Shown piece by piece: positions 25,168 through 34,537 of a stretch of DNA of 64,000 nucleotides (position 1 is its first letter; every line of letters starts with the position of its first letter). Source of the stretch: SIG565 sp045651765 (lineage in GTDB: Bacteria > Bacillota > Clostridia > Oscillospirales > Acutalibacteraceae). The position numbers were made by a program, and so were the translations under genes. The notes beneath the pieces were generated by a model. The model searched no databases. It was not told the DNA's origin and saw only the letters and a list, made by a program, of their open reading frames with translations. The DNA is taken from contig JAZRSY010000002.1 of the NCBI GenBank assembly GCA_045651765.1, positions 62,001-126,000 of the forward strand. Direction: 5' to 3'.

Positions 25168-26256
25168 TTATTTTGCCCTGGCTTCACAATATATGCAGCG
25201 CTTGGTTTCAGGCACGCCCTCGGTAACCTTAAAAATGTGCTCAATTTCTTGTTCGGTGCTGGTTATACAGCGCGGATTTTTGCACTTAATTTTACCCCTG
25301 ATAAGCCTGCCCGACTCGGTTTCAAGCGGACTTGCTTTAGAGTCTGTTAATTCTAACAATTTAATTATTAATGCCATTCGCATATATTTACCGTAAAGCG
25401 CCTGTTTAAAATAACAGGCTCGACTATCGTTGTCGATGGCAACGCTTATTTCGTTAACCCTTGGCAGCGGGTGCAAAATGGCAAGGTCGGCCTTGGCGTC
25501 GGTTAATTTTTCAGGGGTTAAAATATAACTGTCTTTAAGGCGTAAATAATCTTCTTCGTTAAAAAAGCGTTCCCTTTGAACACGGGTCATGTAAAGCACA
25601 TCTAAATCTGAAATCACACCCTCTAAATCGGTGGTTTCTATGTACTCCATTCCACTTTTTTCAATAACGTCGGTTTTAATATAACTTGGTAATTTTAACT
25701 CTTCGGGCGAAATTAAAACAACCTTAATGCCACTATAACGCGAAAGTGCGCTTATTAGCGAATGCACCGTTCTGCCGAATTTTAAATCGCCACACAAGCC
25801 TACGCAAAGGTTGTTAAAACCGCCTTTTTCACGGTAAATTGTTAATAAATCGGCCAAGGTTTGTGTTGGGTGGTTATGCCCGCCGTCGCCCGCGTTAATA
25901 ACCGGCACAGTAGCATTCATGGCGGCCACAAGCGGTGCGCCCTCTTTAAAATGGCGCATGGCAATAATGTCGGCATAGCAGCTTATGATTTTTGCGGTGT
26001 CGGCAACGCTTTCGCCCTTGGCGGCCGAAGATGAGCCTGCCTCGGAAAAGCCCAAAACATTGCCGCCTAATTCCATCATAGCGGCCTCGAAACTAAGGCG
26101 TGTGCGGGTTGAAGGCTCGAAAAACAGGGTTGCCAACTTTTTGCCACGACAAATTTCGCTATATTTTTTAGGATTTTCAATAATGTCGTTAGCGGTGTTA
26201 ATTAATTCTTCTAACTCGGCTACCGAAAAATCCAAAATATCAATTAAACTTTGCAT
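25168..26256 (-). CDS. pyrB: Aspartate carbamoyltransferase fused to a PyrI-type zinc domain
   Basis: Makes carbamoyl-aspartate. In 362 residues, residues 1 to about 305 are a normal catalytic chain: FFEPSTRTRLSFEAAMMELGG (carbamoyl-phosphate loop), SSSAAKGESVADT, GDGGHNHPTQTLADL and LHPLPRVNEI. After a short linker the last 55 residues form a zinc ribbon with Cys325, 330, 354 and 357. The spacing C-X4-C-X23-C-X2-C equals that of the E. coli regulatory chain PyrI. The nucleotide-binding allosteric domain of PyrI is missing. ATG 26256 is preferred (AAAGGA, 9 bases). A TTG six codons upstream is less likely. Confidence 0.94.
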   Translation of the reverse strand: MQSLIDILDFSVAELEELINTANDIIENPKKYSEICRGKKLATLFFEPSTRTRLSFEAAMMELGGNVLGFSEAGSSSAAKGESVADTAKIISCYADIIAMRHFKEGAPLVAAMNATVPVINAGDGGHNHPTQTLADLLTIYREKGGFNNLCVGLCGDLKFGRTVHSLISALSRYSGIKVVLISPEELKLPSYIKTDVIEKSGMEYIETTDLEGVISDLDVLYMTRVQRERFFNEEDYLRLKDSYILTPEKLTDAKADLAILHPLPRVNEISVAIDNDSRACYFKQALYGKYMRMALIIKLLELTDSKASPLETESGRLIRGKIKCKNPRCITSTEQEIEHIFKVTEGVPETKRCIYCEARAK

Positions 26257-26277
26257 AAACAATAATCCTTTCAAAAA

Positions 26278-26934
26278 TTAGGCTTTGGCGCCGTTAATTT
26301 CAAGGTATTTTTTAATTCTTTCAACATTTTCACGGTTGCTTTCATCTTGCTCTAAATATTCAATAATATCATAAACATCGACAACCGAATAAACCGGGAA
26401 GCCAAATTCTTCGCCAACCTCGGCCATGGCCGATTTTTCGGTTTGACCCTTTTCTTTGCGGTCCACCATAACAAAAGTGGCGGCAACCTTAGTGCCTTTT
26501 AAAGAGGATAATATGGCCATGCTTTCTCTAATGGCAGTGCCGGCGGTAATAACATCTTCCACTATTACGATTTCTTCGTTTTCGGTGGGTTTATAACCTA
26601 CGAAAACGCCGCCTTCGCCGTGGTCTTTTTCTTCTTTGCGGTTAAAAAAGAACGGAACATCAAGCCCTTGTTTTGCCAGCGCACAGGCCACCGAAACAGC
26701 AATTGGAATTCCTTTATAAGCAGGGCCGTAAAGCACGGTTTTTTTGTTGCCTACCTTTTCAAAATAGGCCTTGGCATAAAATTCGCCTAATTTTGAAATT
26801 TGTTCGCCTGTTTTAATGTCGCCTGCGTTAATAAAATATGGGATTTTTCTGCCCGATTTAGCGGTGAAATCACCAAATTTTAACACGCCTGCGCCCTCTA
26901 AAAACTTAATAAATTCTCTTTTATAACCTTCCAT
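26278..26934 (-). CDS. pyrE: Orotate phosphoribosyltransferase
   Basis: Converts orotate and PRPP to OMP. The 218-residue protein has GPAYKGIPIAVSVA, FFNRKEEKDHGEGG (catalytic Lys/loop) and the PRPP motif IVIVEDVITAGTAIRES. It is sixth in the operon, between pyrF and pyrB. GGAGAATAAAA precedes its ATG. Confidence 0.97.
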   Translation of the reverse strand: MEGYKREFIKFLEGAGVLKFGDFTAKSGRKIPYFINAGDIKTGEQISKLGEFYAKAYFEKVGNKKTVLYGPAYKGIPIAVSVACALAKQGLDVPFFFNRKEEKDHGEGGVFVGYKPTENEEIVIVEDVITAGTAIRESMAILSSLKGTKVAATFVMVDRKEKGQTEKSAMAEVGEEFGFPVYSVVDVYDIIEYLEQDESNRENVERIKKYLEINGAKA

Positions 26935-26944
26935 TTTTATTCTC

Positions 26945-27643
26945 CTAACCTATAAATTCTTTAACGCAACGCTCATATGCTGCTACAGGGTCGGCTGCGG
27001 CGGTAATGGGGCGGCCCACTACGATGTAATCCGAACCGATTTTTTTGGCTTCGGCCGGTGTCATAACACGTTTTTGGTCGCCAATTTCGCCATCGGCAAA
27101 GCGGACGCCGGGGGTAATGGTTAAAAAGTTTTGACCGCAACATTCGTGCACCTTGCCGGCCTCGAGCGGCGAGCAAACTACGCCATCGAGCCCTGCCGAT
27201 TTAGCATTTTTAGCATAGTGCATAACAACCTTATCTATAGGCTCATTTATAAGTAAATCTTTTTCCATAATTTCTTGGTCGGTGCTGGTTAACTGGGTAA
27301 CGGCTATAAGCAGCGGCCTTGTTCCGTCTGGTCGGGTTAAACCTTCTAATGCGGCCTGCATCATACGGGTGGTGCCTGCGGCGTGTAAATTAGTAATGTC
27401 AACATCCAAGCCCGATAACACCGCCATAGATTTTTTAACGGTGTTAGGAATGTCATGAAGCTTTAAATCCAAAAAGATTTTATGGCCTCTGGCCTTAATT
27501 TGTTTTACAATTTCGGGGCCTGCGGCATAAAAAAGCTCCATGCCTATTTTTACAAAAGGTTTTTTGCCTGTAAATTTATCCAAAAAACTATAAACGGCTT
27601 CGGCACTTGCGAAATCGCAAGCTACTATAACATCTTTACCCAT
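26945..27643 (-). CDS. pyrF: Orotidine 5'-phosphate decarboxylase
   Basis: Last step to UMP. The 232-residue protein of the short bacterial type has VACDFASAEA, the catalytic FLDLKLHDIPNTVKKS (D-x-K-x-x-D) and ITPGVRFADGEIGDQKRVMTPAEA with the C-terminal IVVGRPITAA. The start at 27643 follows GGAGGAGTTAATA. It overlaps the pyrD stop by 8 bases. Confidence 0.97.
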   Translation of the reverse strand: MGKDVIVACDFASAEAVYSFLDKFTGKKPFVKIGMELFYAAGPEIVKQIKARGHKIFLDLKLHDIPNTVKKSMAVLSGLDVDITNLHAAGTTRMMQAALEGLTRPDGTRPLLIAVTQLTSTDQEIMEKDLLINEPIDKVVMHYAKNAKSAGLDGVVCSPLEAGKVHECCGQNFLTITPGVRFADGEIGDQKRVMTPAEAKKIGSDYIVVGRPITAAADPVAAYERCVKEFIG

Positions 27644-28553
27644 TATTAACTCCTCCAATAATATCACTTAAATTTTTAATGTCGTATTTGTCCATAACCC
27701 TTGGTAAATCGTTAATTATATTACGGCAGGCATACGGCTCAATAAGGTTGGCGGCCCCAACCTCTACTGCGGTGGCACCGGCCAACATCATTTCAATAAC
27801 ATCTTCGGCTGTGCTAACGCCACCCATACCAATTACCGGTATTTTAACGGCATTTGCCACCTGGTAAACCATTCTTACGGCCACGGGGAAAATTGCAGGG
27901 CCCGAAAAACCGCCCATTTTGTTGGCAATAACCGGTTTTTTGGTTTTTAAATCTATGCGCATGCCAAGCATTGTGTTTATAAGGCTTATTGCATCGGCGC
28001 CTGCTTCTTCGCAGGCTTTGGCAATTGCTACAATGTCGGTAACATTGGGAGACAACTTAACAATTATAGGTTTTGTTGTGGCGGCCTTTACAGCCCTTAC
28101 AACCTCGGCTGCGGCCTCGGGCGATGTGCCAAAACTCATACCGCCGCCGTGCACATTGGGGCAGCTGACATTCACTTCCAGCCAACCCACCTGTGACTCT
28201 TTATCTAACATTTTGCAACTATATACATAATCCTCCACCGAAAAGCCGCTAACATTGGCCATAACCGGCTTGTTAAAGCATTTTTTAAGTTTTGGAAGTT
28301 CTTCTGATATAACCTTGTCCACTCCCGGATTTTGCAGCCCAACGGCATTTATCATACCGGCGGTACATTCGGCAATACGGGGGGTTGGGTTGCCAAAGCG
28401 GGCTTCTTTGGTGGTGCCTTTAAATGAAAAAGTGCCAAGAATATTAATGTCATAAAGCTCGGCAAATTCATAACCAAACCCAAAGGTGCCACTGGCAGGA
28501 ATTACGGGGTTATCAAGCTCGATTCCACAAAGGTTAACGGTTAATCTTCCCAT
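27636..28553 (-). CDS. pyrD: Dihydroorotate dehydrogenase B, catalytic subunit
   Basis: Class 1B, NAD-linked through PyrK. The 305-residue protein has NPVIPASGTFGFG, the active-site Cys in WLEVNVSCPNVHGGG (the class 1 base), and GFSGPAIFPVAVRMV and GMGGVSTAEDVIEMMLAGA for FMN phosphate binding. It overlaps pyrK by 13 bases, so the two subunits are coupled, and overlaps pyrF by 8. Confidence 0.97.
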   Translation of the reverse strand: MGRLTVNLCGIELDNPVIPASGTFGFGYEFAELYDINILGTFSFKGTTKEARFGNPTPRIAECTAGMINAVGLQNPGVDKVISEELPKLKKCFNKPVMANVSGFSVEDYVYSCKMLDKESQVGWLEVNVSCPNVHGGGMSFGTSPEAAAEVVRAVKAATTKPIIVKLSPNVTDIVAIAKACEEAGADAISLINTMLGMRIDLKTKKPVIANKMGGFSGPAIFPVAVRMVYQVANAVKIPVIGMGGVSTAEDVIEMMLAGATAVEVGAANLIEPYACRNIINDLPRVMDKYDIKNLSDIIGGVNNG

Positions 28554-29275
28554 GAAATTTCCTCCTTAAGCATAACGGGGCCATCTTTACAAATACGCTT
28601 ATAACCCGCTATAGTTTTGCAAGAGCAACCCATACAGGCGCCAAAACCGCAACCCATACGCTCTTCGAAACTCATTTGGCCTTGAGTTTTACTTTGCTTA
28701 TACACAGCCTTTAACATGGGTTCGGGGCCGCAGGTGTAAAAATAGGAATAATCAATATCCATTTTAGCGGTTACAAAACCCTTTGTACCATAGCTGCCAT
28801 CGGCCGTAACAACGGCTACGCTGCAGCCTAAATTTTTAAATTCTTGCTCGTAAAAAACCTCTGACTTAGTGTTAAAGCCCAATATTACCGAAACCTTTTT
28901 GCCCTGGGCAATTAACTCTTTAGCCAGCATATAAAGGGGTGGCACACCAACGCCACCGCCAATAAGCAGCGGGTTGTTGCCCGACACAGCGGTATTATAA
29001 CCGTTGCCAAGGCCTGTTAGAATGTCGAGCATTTGGCCTTCTTTTAAGTCTTTCATTTGCTCGGTTCCGCTGCCAACAACCTTGTAAATAATGGTTAATA
29101 AGCCATCTTCACAGTCGCAAACCGAAATTGGTCTGCGCAAATATTTGCCATCGAGCTTAATGTTTACAAACTGGCCAGGGGCGGTAATGAATGAGGTATC
29201 GCCCTTTAAACACATTTTATAAACATTGCTATTTAGCGGAACATTCTTAGTAATTTCGAAAAAACCTTGTTTCAT
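28541..29275 (-). CDS. pyrK: Dihydroorotate dehydrogenase B, electron transfer subunit
   Basis: Carries electrons from PyrD to NAD+. In 244 residues it has the FAD motif KYLRRPISVCD, GGGVGVPPLYMLAKEL for NAD and the 2Fe-2S cluster cysteines in ERMGCGFGACMGCSCKT...RICKDGPV. It lies between carB and pyrD. It is related in fold to nfnA at 6661-7509. Confidence 0.97.
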   Translation of the reverse strand: MKQGFFEITKNVPLNSNVYKMCLKGDTSFITAPGQFVNIKLDGKYLRRPISVCDCEDGLLTIIYKVVGSGTEQMKDLKEGQMLDILTGLGNGYNTAVSGNNPLLIGGGVGVPPLYMLAKELIAQGKKVSVILGFNTKSEVFYEQEFKNLGCSVAVVTADGSYGTKGFVTAKMDIDYSYFYTCGPEPMLKAVYKQSKTQGQMSFEERMGCGFGACMGCSCKTIAGYKRICKDGPVMLKEEISWED

Positions 29276-29283
29276 TTTTTACC

Positions 29284-32200
29284 TCAAGCATCTATAGTTG
29301 AAATTGTAAGTGTTGTTTCTTCTAAAACATCTAATAAAACCCTTACGGTATCGAGCGCCGTAAATATGGTAACATTGTTTTCGGTGGCTACCTTGCGAAT
29401 TTGGTGGCCATCACTCTCGGTATTGCCCGAACTTATATCTTTAGTGTTTAAAACATAGGCAATGTGGCCTTGACGAATGGCATCCTGAATTTCTTCGCTG
29501 CCATCGCTTATCTTTTTAAGCACGTGGGTTCTAATGCCGTTTTCTTTTAAGAAATTGGCGGTGCCCTCGGTGGCCTCTATGTTAAAGCCTAAATTGTAAA
29601 ATCTGCGAATGAGCGGCAGCGCCTCGGCCTTGTCTTTATCGGCAATGGTGGCGAGCACAGTGCCATAGTTTTGCAAATGCATGCCCGAAGCCTGCAAAGC
29701 TTTATATAATGCACGGTTAAGTTTGTCATCATATCCAATGGCTTCGCCTGTCGACTTCATTTCGGGCGATAAATAAGCATCTAAGCCCCTAATCTTATTA
29801 AAGGAGAATACCGGCACTTTAACATACCAACGATTCTTTTCTTCGGGGTAGATTCCAAAAATGCCCTGTTCTTTAAGGGTTTTGCCCAAAATAACCTCGG
29901 TTGCAATATCGGCAAGGCTATAGCCTGTTGATTTTGATAAGAACGGAACAGTACGGGAAGAACGTGGGTTAACCTCTATAATATAAACATCGTCATTTTC
30001 ATCTACAATAAACTGAATGTTATAAAGGCCTATTATGCCAATGCCAAGACCTAATTTTTTAGCATACTGCAAAATGGTGCCTTTAACCTTTTCGGAGATG
30101 CTAAAGGTTGGGTAAACGCTTATAGAGTCGCCACTGTGGATACCTGTGCGTTCAACAAGTTCCATAATGCCGGGCACAAAAACATCTAGTCCGTCGCAAA
30201 TGGCATCTACCTCGACCTCTTTGCCCTGAATGTATTTATCAACCAAAACGGGCTTGTCTTCGTCAATTTCAACGGCGGTTTTAAGGTAGTGTTTAAGCTG
30301 TTCTTCGTTGGCAACAATTTGCATTGCTCTGCCACCCAAAACAAAGCTTGGGCGCACTAATACAGGGTAGCCAATTTCGGCAGCGGCCTTAATGCCGTCC
30401 TCTATTTTAGTAACGGCCTTGCCCTTTGGCTGCGGTATGTTAAGGTCGGTTAAAACCTTTTCAAAACTATCGCGGTTTTCGGCACGTTCGATTGCGGCAC
30501 AGTCGGTTCCGATAATTTTAACGCCGCGTTTCATAAGTGGTTCGGCCAAGTTTATGGCGGTTTGACCACCCAACGACGCTATAACACCCTCGGGTTTTTC
30601 AAACTCAATAATGTTCATAACATCTTCGGGTGTTAATGGTTCAAAATAGAGTTTGTCGGCGGTGGTGTAGTCGGTAGAAACGGTTTCGGGGTTGTTGTTA
30701 ATAATGATGGCTTCATATCCCGAATTTTTAATGGTGGTTACGGCGTGCACAGTAGAGTAGTCGAACTCAACACCCTGACCTATACGAATGGGGCCAGCGC
30801 CCAGCACAACAATTTTCTTTTTGTTGGTGAGTTTAGAGGTGTTTTCACCTGTGTATGACGAGTAAAAATATGGTATATATGCATTTGTGTGGCAGGTGTC
30901 TACCATTTTAAACACAGGGAACATATTGTTTTCTTTACGCAAAGCGTAAATATCAAGTTCGGTTTTGCCCCAAAGCTTTGCAATAAATTTATCGCAGAAG
31001 CCCATCTTCTTGGCCTTTAACAAGGTGTCAATATTGCCTGCATTGGCCTTTAGCTCAGCTTCCATGTCTACTATCTTTTTAACCGACTCTAAGAAATACT
31101 CGGTTATTTTGGTAACTTCGTGCAGTTTTTCTATGCTGGTGCCCTGCCTTAAAAGTTCGGCAACGGCAAAAATATTATCATCTTTAAATTCGGCAATATA
31201 ATCCAACAACTCTCGCTCAGTTTTTCCGTCGAATTTAGGTAGATAGAAGTGGTCGGCCCCGATTTCTAACGAGCGAACCGATTTTAATAAACATTCTTCC
31301 AAATTAGAGCCTATGCCCATAACCTCGCCTGTGGCTTTCATTTGGGTGCCTAAGGTGTTGGCGGCCGATGTGAATTTATCGAACGGGAAACGTGGCAATT
31401 TTGCAATAACATAATCTAACTTTGGCTCAAACGCTGCATTTGTATTGGCAATTTTAATGTCCTCTAACATCATACCGAGCGCTATTTTGGCCGTTACCCT
31501 TGCAATTGGGTATCCACTGGCCTTAGAGGCTAATGCCGACGAGCGTGAAACCCTTGGGTTAACCTCGATTAAATAATATTCGCTCGAATTAGGATTTAAG
31601 GCAAACTGAACATTACAGCCACCCTCTATTTTAAGCTCTTTAATTAATTTTATAGCGCTGTCATTAAGCATTTTTTCATCTTCTTTGCTTAATGTCATAA
31701 TGGGGGCCACAACAAGTGAGTCGCCTGTGTGAACACCAACAGGGTCTATATTTTCCATTCCGCATATGGTTATGGCGTGGTCGGAGGAATCACGCATAAC
31801 CTCGAACTCAATTTCTTTATAACCTTTAACACTTTTTTCTATAAGCACTTGGTGCACCGGTGAAAGTTTAAAGGCATTAAGACCTATTTCTATCAATTCT
31901 TCTTCGTTATTGGCAAAGCCCCCGCCTGTTCCGCCCAAAGTAAAGGCAGGGCGAAGCACAACAGGGTAGCCTATTTTTTGGGCCGCTGCTTTGGCTTCTT
32001 CTATACTATAGGTAATTTCCGAAGGAATGGTGGGCTCGCCAATAGATTGGCAGAGTTCTTTAAACATTTCGCGGTCTTCCGCACGCTCAATACTTTGGCT
32101 GCTGGTGCCTAAAAGTTCAACACCGCACTCCTTTAAAATTCCCTTTTTTTCTAACTGCATTGCAATATTAAGGCCTGTTTGGCCGCCAATGCCGGGCACA

Positions 32201-32457
32201 ATGGCATCGGGGCGTTCGTAGCGCAAAATTTTAGCAATATATTCAAGGGTTAAAGGTTCCATATAAACCTTGTCGGCAATGGTTGTGTCGGTCATAATAG
32301 TGGCGGGGTTGGAGTTTACCAAAACCACCTCGTAGCCTTCTTCTTTAAGGGCTAAGCAGGCCTGGGTTCCTGCATAGTCGAACTCGGCTGCTTGGCCTAT
32401 TACAATGGGGCCCGAGCCTATAATTAATACCTTTTTAATGTCTGTTCTTTTTGCCAT
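29284..32457 (-). CDS. carB: Carbamoyl-phosphate synthase large subunit
   Basis: Two-fold ATP-grasp synthetase, 1057 residues, full length: the first half (LIIGSGPIVIGQAAEFDYAG; residues 1-400), the oligomerisation domain, the second half starting at VVLGAGPIRIGQGVEFDYS near residue 555, and a C-terminal MGS-like allosteric domain (about 930-1057). The glutaminase subunit gene carA normally lies just before carB, but here pyrC ends 2 bases upstream. CarA must be encoded elsewhere, or ammonia is used. Confidence 0.97.
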   Translation of the reverse strand: MAKRTDIKKVLIIGSGPIVIGQAAEFDYAGTQACLALKEEGYEVVLVNSNPATIMTDTTIADKVYMEPLTLEYIAKILRYERPDAIVPGIGGQTGLNIAMQLEKKGILKECGVELLGTSSQSIERAEDREMFKELCQSIGEPTIPSEITYSIEEAKAAAQKIGYPVVLRPAFTLGGTGGGFANNEEELIEIGLNAFKLSPVHQVLIEKSVKGYKEIEFEVMRDSSDHAITICGMENIDPVGVHTGDSLVVAPIMTLSKEDEKMLNDSAIKLIKELKIEGGCNVQFALNPNSSEYYLIEVNPRVSRSSALASKASGYPIARVTAKIALGMMLEDIKIANTNAAFEPKLDYVIAKLPRFPFDKFTSAANTLGTQMKATGEVMGIGSNLEECLLKSVRSLEIGADHFYLPKFDGKTERELLDYIAEFKDDNIFAVAELLRQGTSIEKLHEVTKITEYFLESVKKIVDMEAELKANAGNIDTLLKAKKMGFCDKFIAKLWGKTELDIYALRKENNMFPVFKMVDTCHTNAYIPYFYSSYTGENTSKLTNKKKIVVLGAGPIRIGQGVEFDYSTVHAVTTIKNSGYEAIIINNNPETVSTDYTTADKLYFEPLTPEDVMNIIEFEKPEGVIASLGGQTAINLAEPLMKRGVKIIGTDCAAIERAENRDSFEKVLTDLNIPQPKGKAVTKIEDGIKAAAEIGYPVLVRPSFVLGGRAMQIVANEEQLKHYLKTAVEIDEDKPVLVDKYIQGKEVEVDAICDGLDVFVPGIMELVERTGIHSGDSISVYPTFSISEKVKGTILQYAKKLGLGIGIIGLYNIQFIVDENDDVYIIEVNPRSSRTVPFLSKSTGYSLADIATEVILGKTLKEQGIFGIYPEEKNRWYVKVPVFSFNKIRGLDAYLSPEMKSTGEAIGYDDKLNRALYKALQASGMHLQNYGTVLATIADKDKAEALPLIRRFYNLGFNIEATEGTANFLKENGIRTHVLKKISDGSEEIQDAIRQGHIAYVLNTKDISSGNTESDGHQIRKVATENNVTIFTALDTVRVLLDVLEETTLTISTIDA

Positions 32458-32459
32458 AA

Positions 32460-33680
32460 CTATTCCTCCGTAATATTTTTATAAACTGCCTTATTACCGT
32501 AAACCGTTAGCATATTTACGCCATATAGCCACTCGTTTTCGAATGGGGTTGCCCGCCCTTTTGATAAGAATTTGTCGGGCTGCACCAAAAACTGCTTTTG
32601 GGTATTCCACACGGTAAATTCGTTGTTTAGTTTTATATTAAACCTTCTTCTTGGGTTTAAAGACATAAGTTCTACTAATTTTTCTAAGGTTATTACACCC
32701 TTTTTAACAAGGTGGGTGTTCATAACCGCAAAGGCGGTTTCAAGCCCTACCACTCCAAAAGCACTACCGCTAAGGCCTTTGGATTTTTCTTCGCACGAAT
32801 GTGGGGCGTGGTCGGTCGCAATCATATCAATAGTGCCGTCGGTTACGCCCTCTAACAAAGCCTGCATATCGGAATATGAGCGCAAGGGCGGGTTCATTTT
32901 AAACCGACCGTGTTCTTGCAGGTTACTGTCGTTAAGCACTAGGTAATGCGGTGCAGTCTCGCACGTTACATTAACACCCGATTTTTTAGCCTGCCTTATA
33001 AGCTCGACGCTCTCTTTGCAGGAAATATGGCACACATGGTAGGCGGCACCCGTTTTTGCGGCTAAGTTTAAATCACGCTCTATGGGTTTCCATTCACTCT
33101 CTGAGCAAATGCCCTTGTGGTTATGTGCCGCTGCATATTCGCCTTTATGAATGTAGCCGCCAAAAAGCAATAAATTATCTTCACAATGGGCCACAATAAT
33201 TTTTCCTAAATCTTTAGCCTTAAGCATTGCCTCTTGCATTAAGTCGGCGCTTTGAATACCACGACCATCGTCAGAAAAGGCAATAATATTATTGGCCATG
33301 GCCTGCATATTGCTTAGCCTTTCGCCTTTTTGCTCCACCGTAATTGCGCCATAGGGCAAAACCTTAATGGTGGCGCCGCCGTCTATTAGCCTTAGTTGTT
33401 CGGCCAAAGTTTCGGCACTGTCGGGCACGGGGTTTAGGTTAGGCATGGTGCAAACGGCCGTATAACCGCCGTGCGCCGCCGCCAAACTGCCCGTGGCAAT
33501 GGTTTCTTTATAAGAAAAACCCGGCTCGCGAAAATGCACATGCACATCGCAAAAACCGGGCATAACAACATAATTTTCGGAATTTAAAAATGCCAAATCG
33601 CCTGACAAAAAATCGGAAACAAAGCCGGTGCTTATGCCCGACGCTTTTAAACCAACCTGTTTTGCCATTAATTCAGCCAT
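32460..33680 (-). CDS. pyrC: Dihydroorotase
   Basis: Closes carbamoyl-aspartate to dihydroorotate; class I amidohydrolase, 406 residues. The metal motif is DVHVHFREPGFSYKET, with further ligands in IVAHCEDN, YHVCHISC and MIATDHAPHS. The N-terminal beta domain is short, about 40 residues before PGFCDVHVH. It is the first gene of the attenuated pyr operon; AAGGGGAATAAAA precedes the ATG immediately after the terminator T-run. Confidence 0.96.
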   Translation of the reverse strand: MAELMAKQVGLKASGISTGFVSDFLSGDLAFLNSENYVVMPGFCDVHVHFREPGFSYKETIATGSLAAAHGGYTAVCTMPNLNPVPDSAETLAEQLRLIDGGATIKVLPYGAITVEQKGERLSNMQAMANNIIAFSDDGRGIQSADLMQEAMLKAKDLGKIIVAHCEDNLLLFGGYIHKGEYAAAHNHKGICSESEWKPIERDLNLAAKTGAAYHVCHISCKESVELIRQAKKSGVNVTCETAPHYLVLNDSNLQEHGRFKMNPPLRSYSDMQALLEGVTDGTIDMIATDHAPHSCEEKSKGLSGSAFGVVGLETAFAVMNTHLVKKGVITLEKLVELMSLNPRRRFNIKLNNEFTVWNTQKQFLVQPDKFLSKGRATPFENEWLYGVNMLTVYGNKAVYKNITEE

Positions 33681-33700
33681 TTTTATTCCCCTTTTTTAAC

Positions 33701-33836
33701 AAAAAAGCCTTGCCGAAACGGCAAGGCGGTTACACAAAATCAGAGCACAGCAACGCTGTACTATATTTTTAAAGTATTTACCAATCTTGCCGATATCACA
33801 GTATCGCTTTAAAGATTTTTTAGCCTTGCGGCTTTC
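33701..33836 (-). ncRNA. PyrR-responsive attenuator leader
   Basis: The leader of pyrC carries a PyrR box: AATCTT-TAAAG-CGATA-CTGTGA-TATCG-GC-AAGATT (33783-33817). It has the UCUUUAA-type purine bulge and the hexaloop C-N-G-N-G-A known for PyrR binding. Downstream is a strong terminator, GCCTTGCCG / CGGCAAGGC plus T-run (33701-33727). The start of the leader has GCAAGGC, which can pair with the terminator left arm and act as antiterminator. By analogy with Bacillus, UMP-bound PyrR would favour termination. Confidence 0.85.
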
Positions 33837-33841
33837 AATTA

Positions 33842-33870
33842 ATTATACTATACAGTAATAATTTTGTCAA
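33842..33870 (-). promoter_or_regulatory. Promoter of the pyrC-pyrB operon
   Basis: Consensus -35 TTGACA (33865-33870) and -10 TATAAT (33842-33847) with a 17-base spacer on the minus strand, lying directly after the pyrR stop codon. Confidence 0.88.
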
Positions 33871-33891
33871 TATAAAGTAAAAAATTTTTAC

Positions 33892-34428
33892 CTATTTTTC
33901 AGCAATATAAACGGCCGTTTCGCCGTCGGTCTCGGCAATGCGGACAAGCACCTTTTCACTTTGGGCGGTGGGTAAATTTTTGCAGACATAATCGGCCCTA
34001 ATGGGTACTTCGCGGTGCCCACGGTCCACAAGAACGGCAAGTTGCAAGGCCTTTGGCCTGCCAACCGCAAAAACCGATTCTATTGCCGCACGGGTTGTTC
34101 TGCCTGTATACAAAACATCATCCACAATAATTACGGTTTTACCCGTTATATCACACGGGAAGTGGCATTCCCCCGCTAACGATAGTTTGTCGGCATCCGA
34201 TAAATCGTCGCGGTGGCGGGTAATGTCTAAATACCCCACAGGCACCTTTACGCCTTCAAACCGCTCTATATTTTGGGCCAATATTTTAGAAAGCGGAATG
34301 CCGCGGCTTTTAACACCCAGCAATATAACATCGCTTACCCCGTGGTTTTTCTCTATTATTTCGTGGGTTATGCGCGCCACTGCACGCATTACAGCAATTT
34401 CATCCATTATTTTTGCCTTTGGCTTCAT
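33892..34428 (-). CDS. pyrR: Bifunctional pyr operon attenuator / uracil phosphoribosyltransferase
   Basis: RNA-binding regulator of the pyr leader that also has UPRTase activity. From ATG 34428 (behind TCGGAGG) it has 178 residues, the usual size. The PRPP motif VIIVDDVLYTGRTTRAAI, LGVKSRGIPLS and LVDRGHREVPIRADYVCKNLPT are typical. It has its own promoter without an attenuator and is followed by the pyrC promoter. The PyrR box 75 bases downstream is its likely target. Confidence 0.95.
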   Translation of the reverse strand: MKPKAKIMDEIAVMRAVARITHEIIEKNHGVSDVILLGVKSRGIPLSKILAQNIERFEGVKVPVGYLDITRHRDDLSDADKLSLAGECHFPCDITGKTVIIVDDVLYTGRTTRAAIESVFAVGRPKALQLAVLVDRGHREVPIRADYVCKNLPTAQSEKVLVRIAETDGETAVYIAEK

Positions 34429-34457
34429 AAGAACCTCCGAATTTTTACTGTATGAAT

Positions 34458-34486
34458 ATTTTAACATAGCCCAATTATATTGTCAA
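34458..34486 (-). promoter_or_regulatory. Promoter of pyrR
   Basis: -35 TTGACA (34481-34486) and -10 TAAAAT (34458-34463), 17-base spacer, minus strand. The leader is too short for a PyrR attenuator. Confidence 0.8.
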
Positions 34487-34537
34487 ACAATATAGGATTC
34501 CACTTTAAAGGGCGATTTTCAATTTTAGAGGTTGTTA

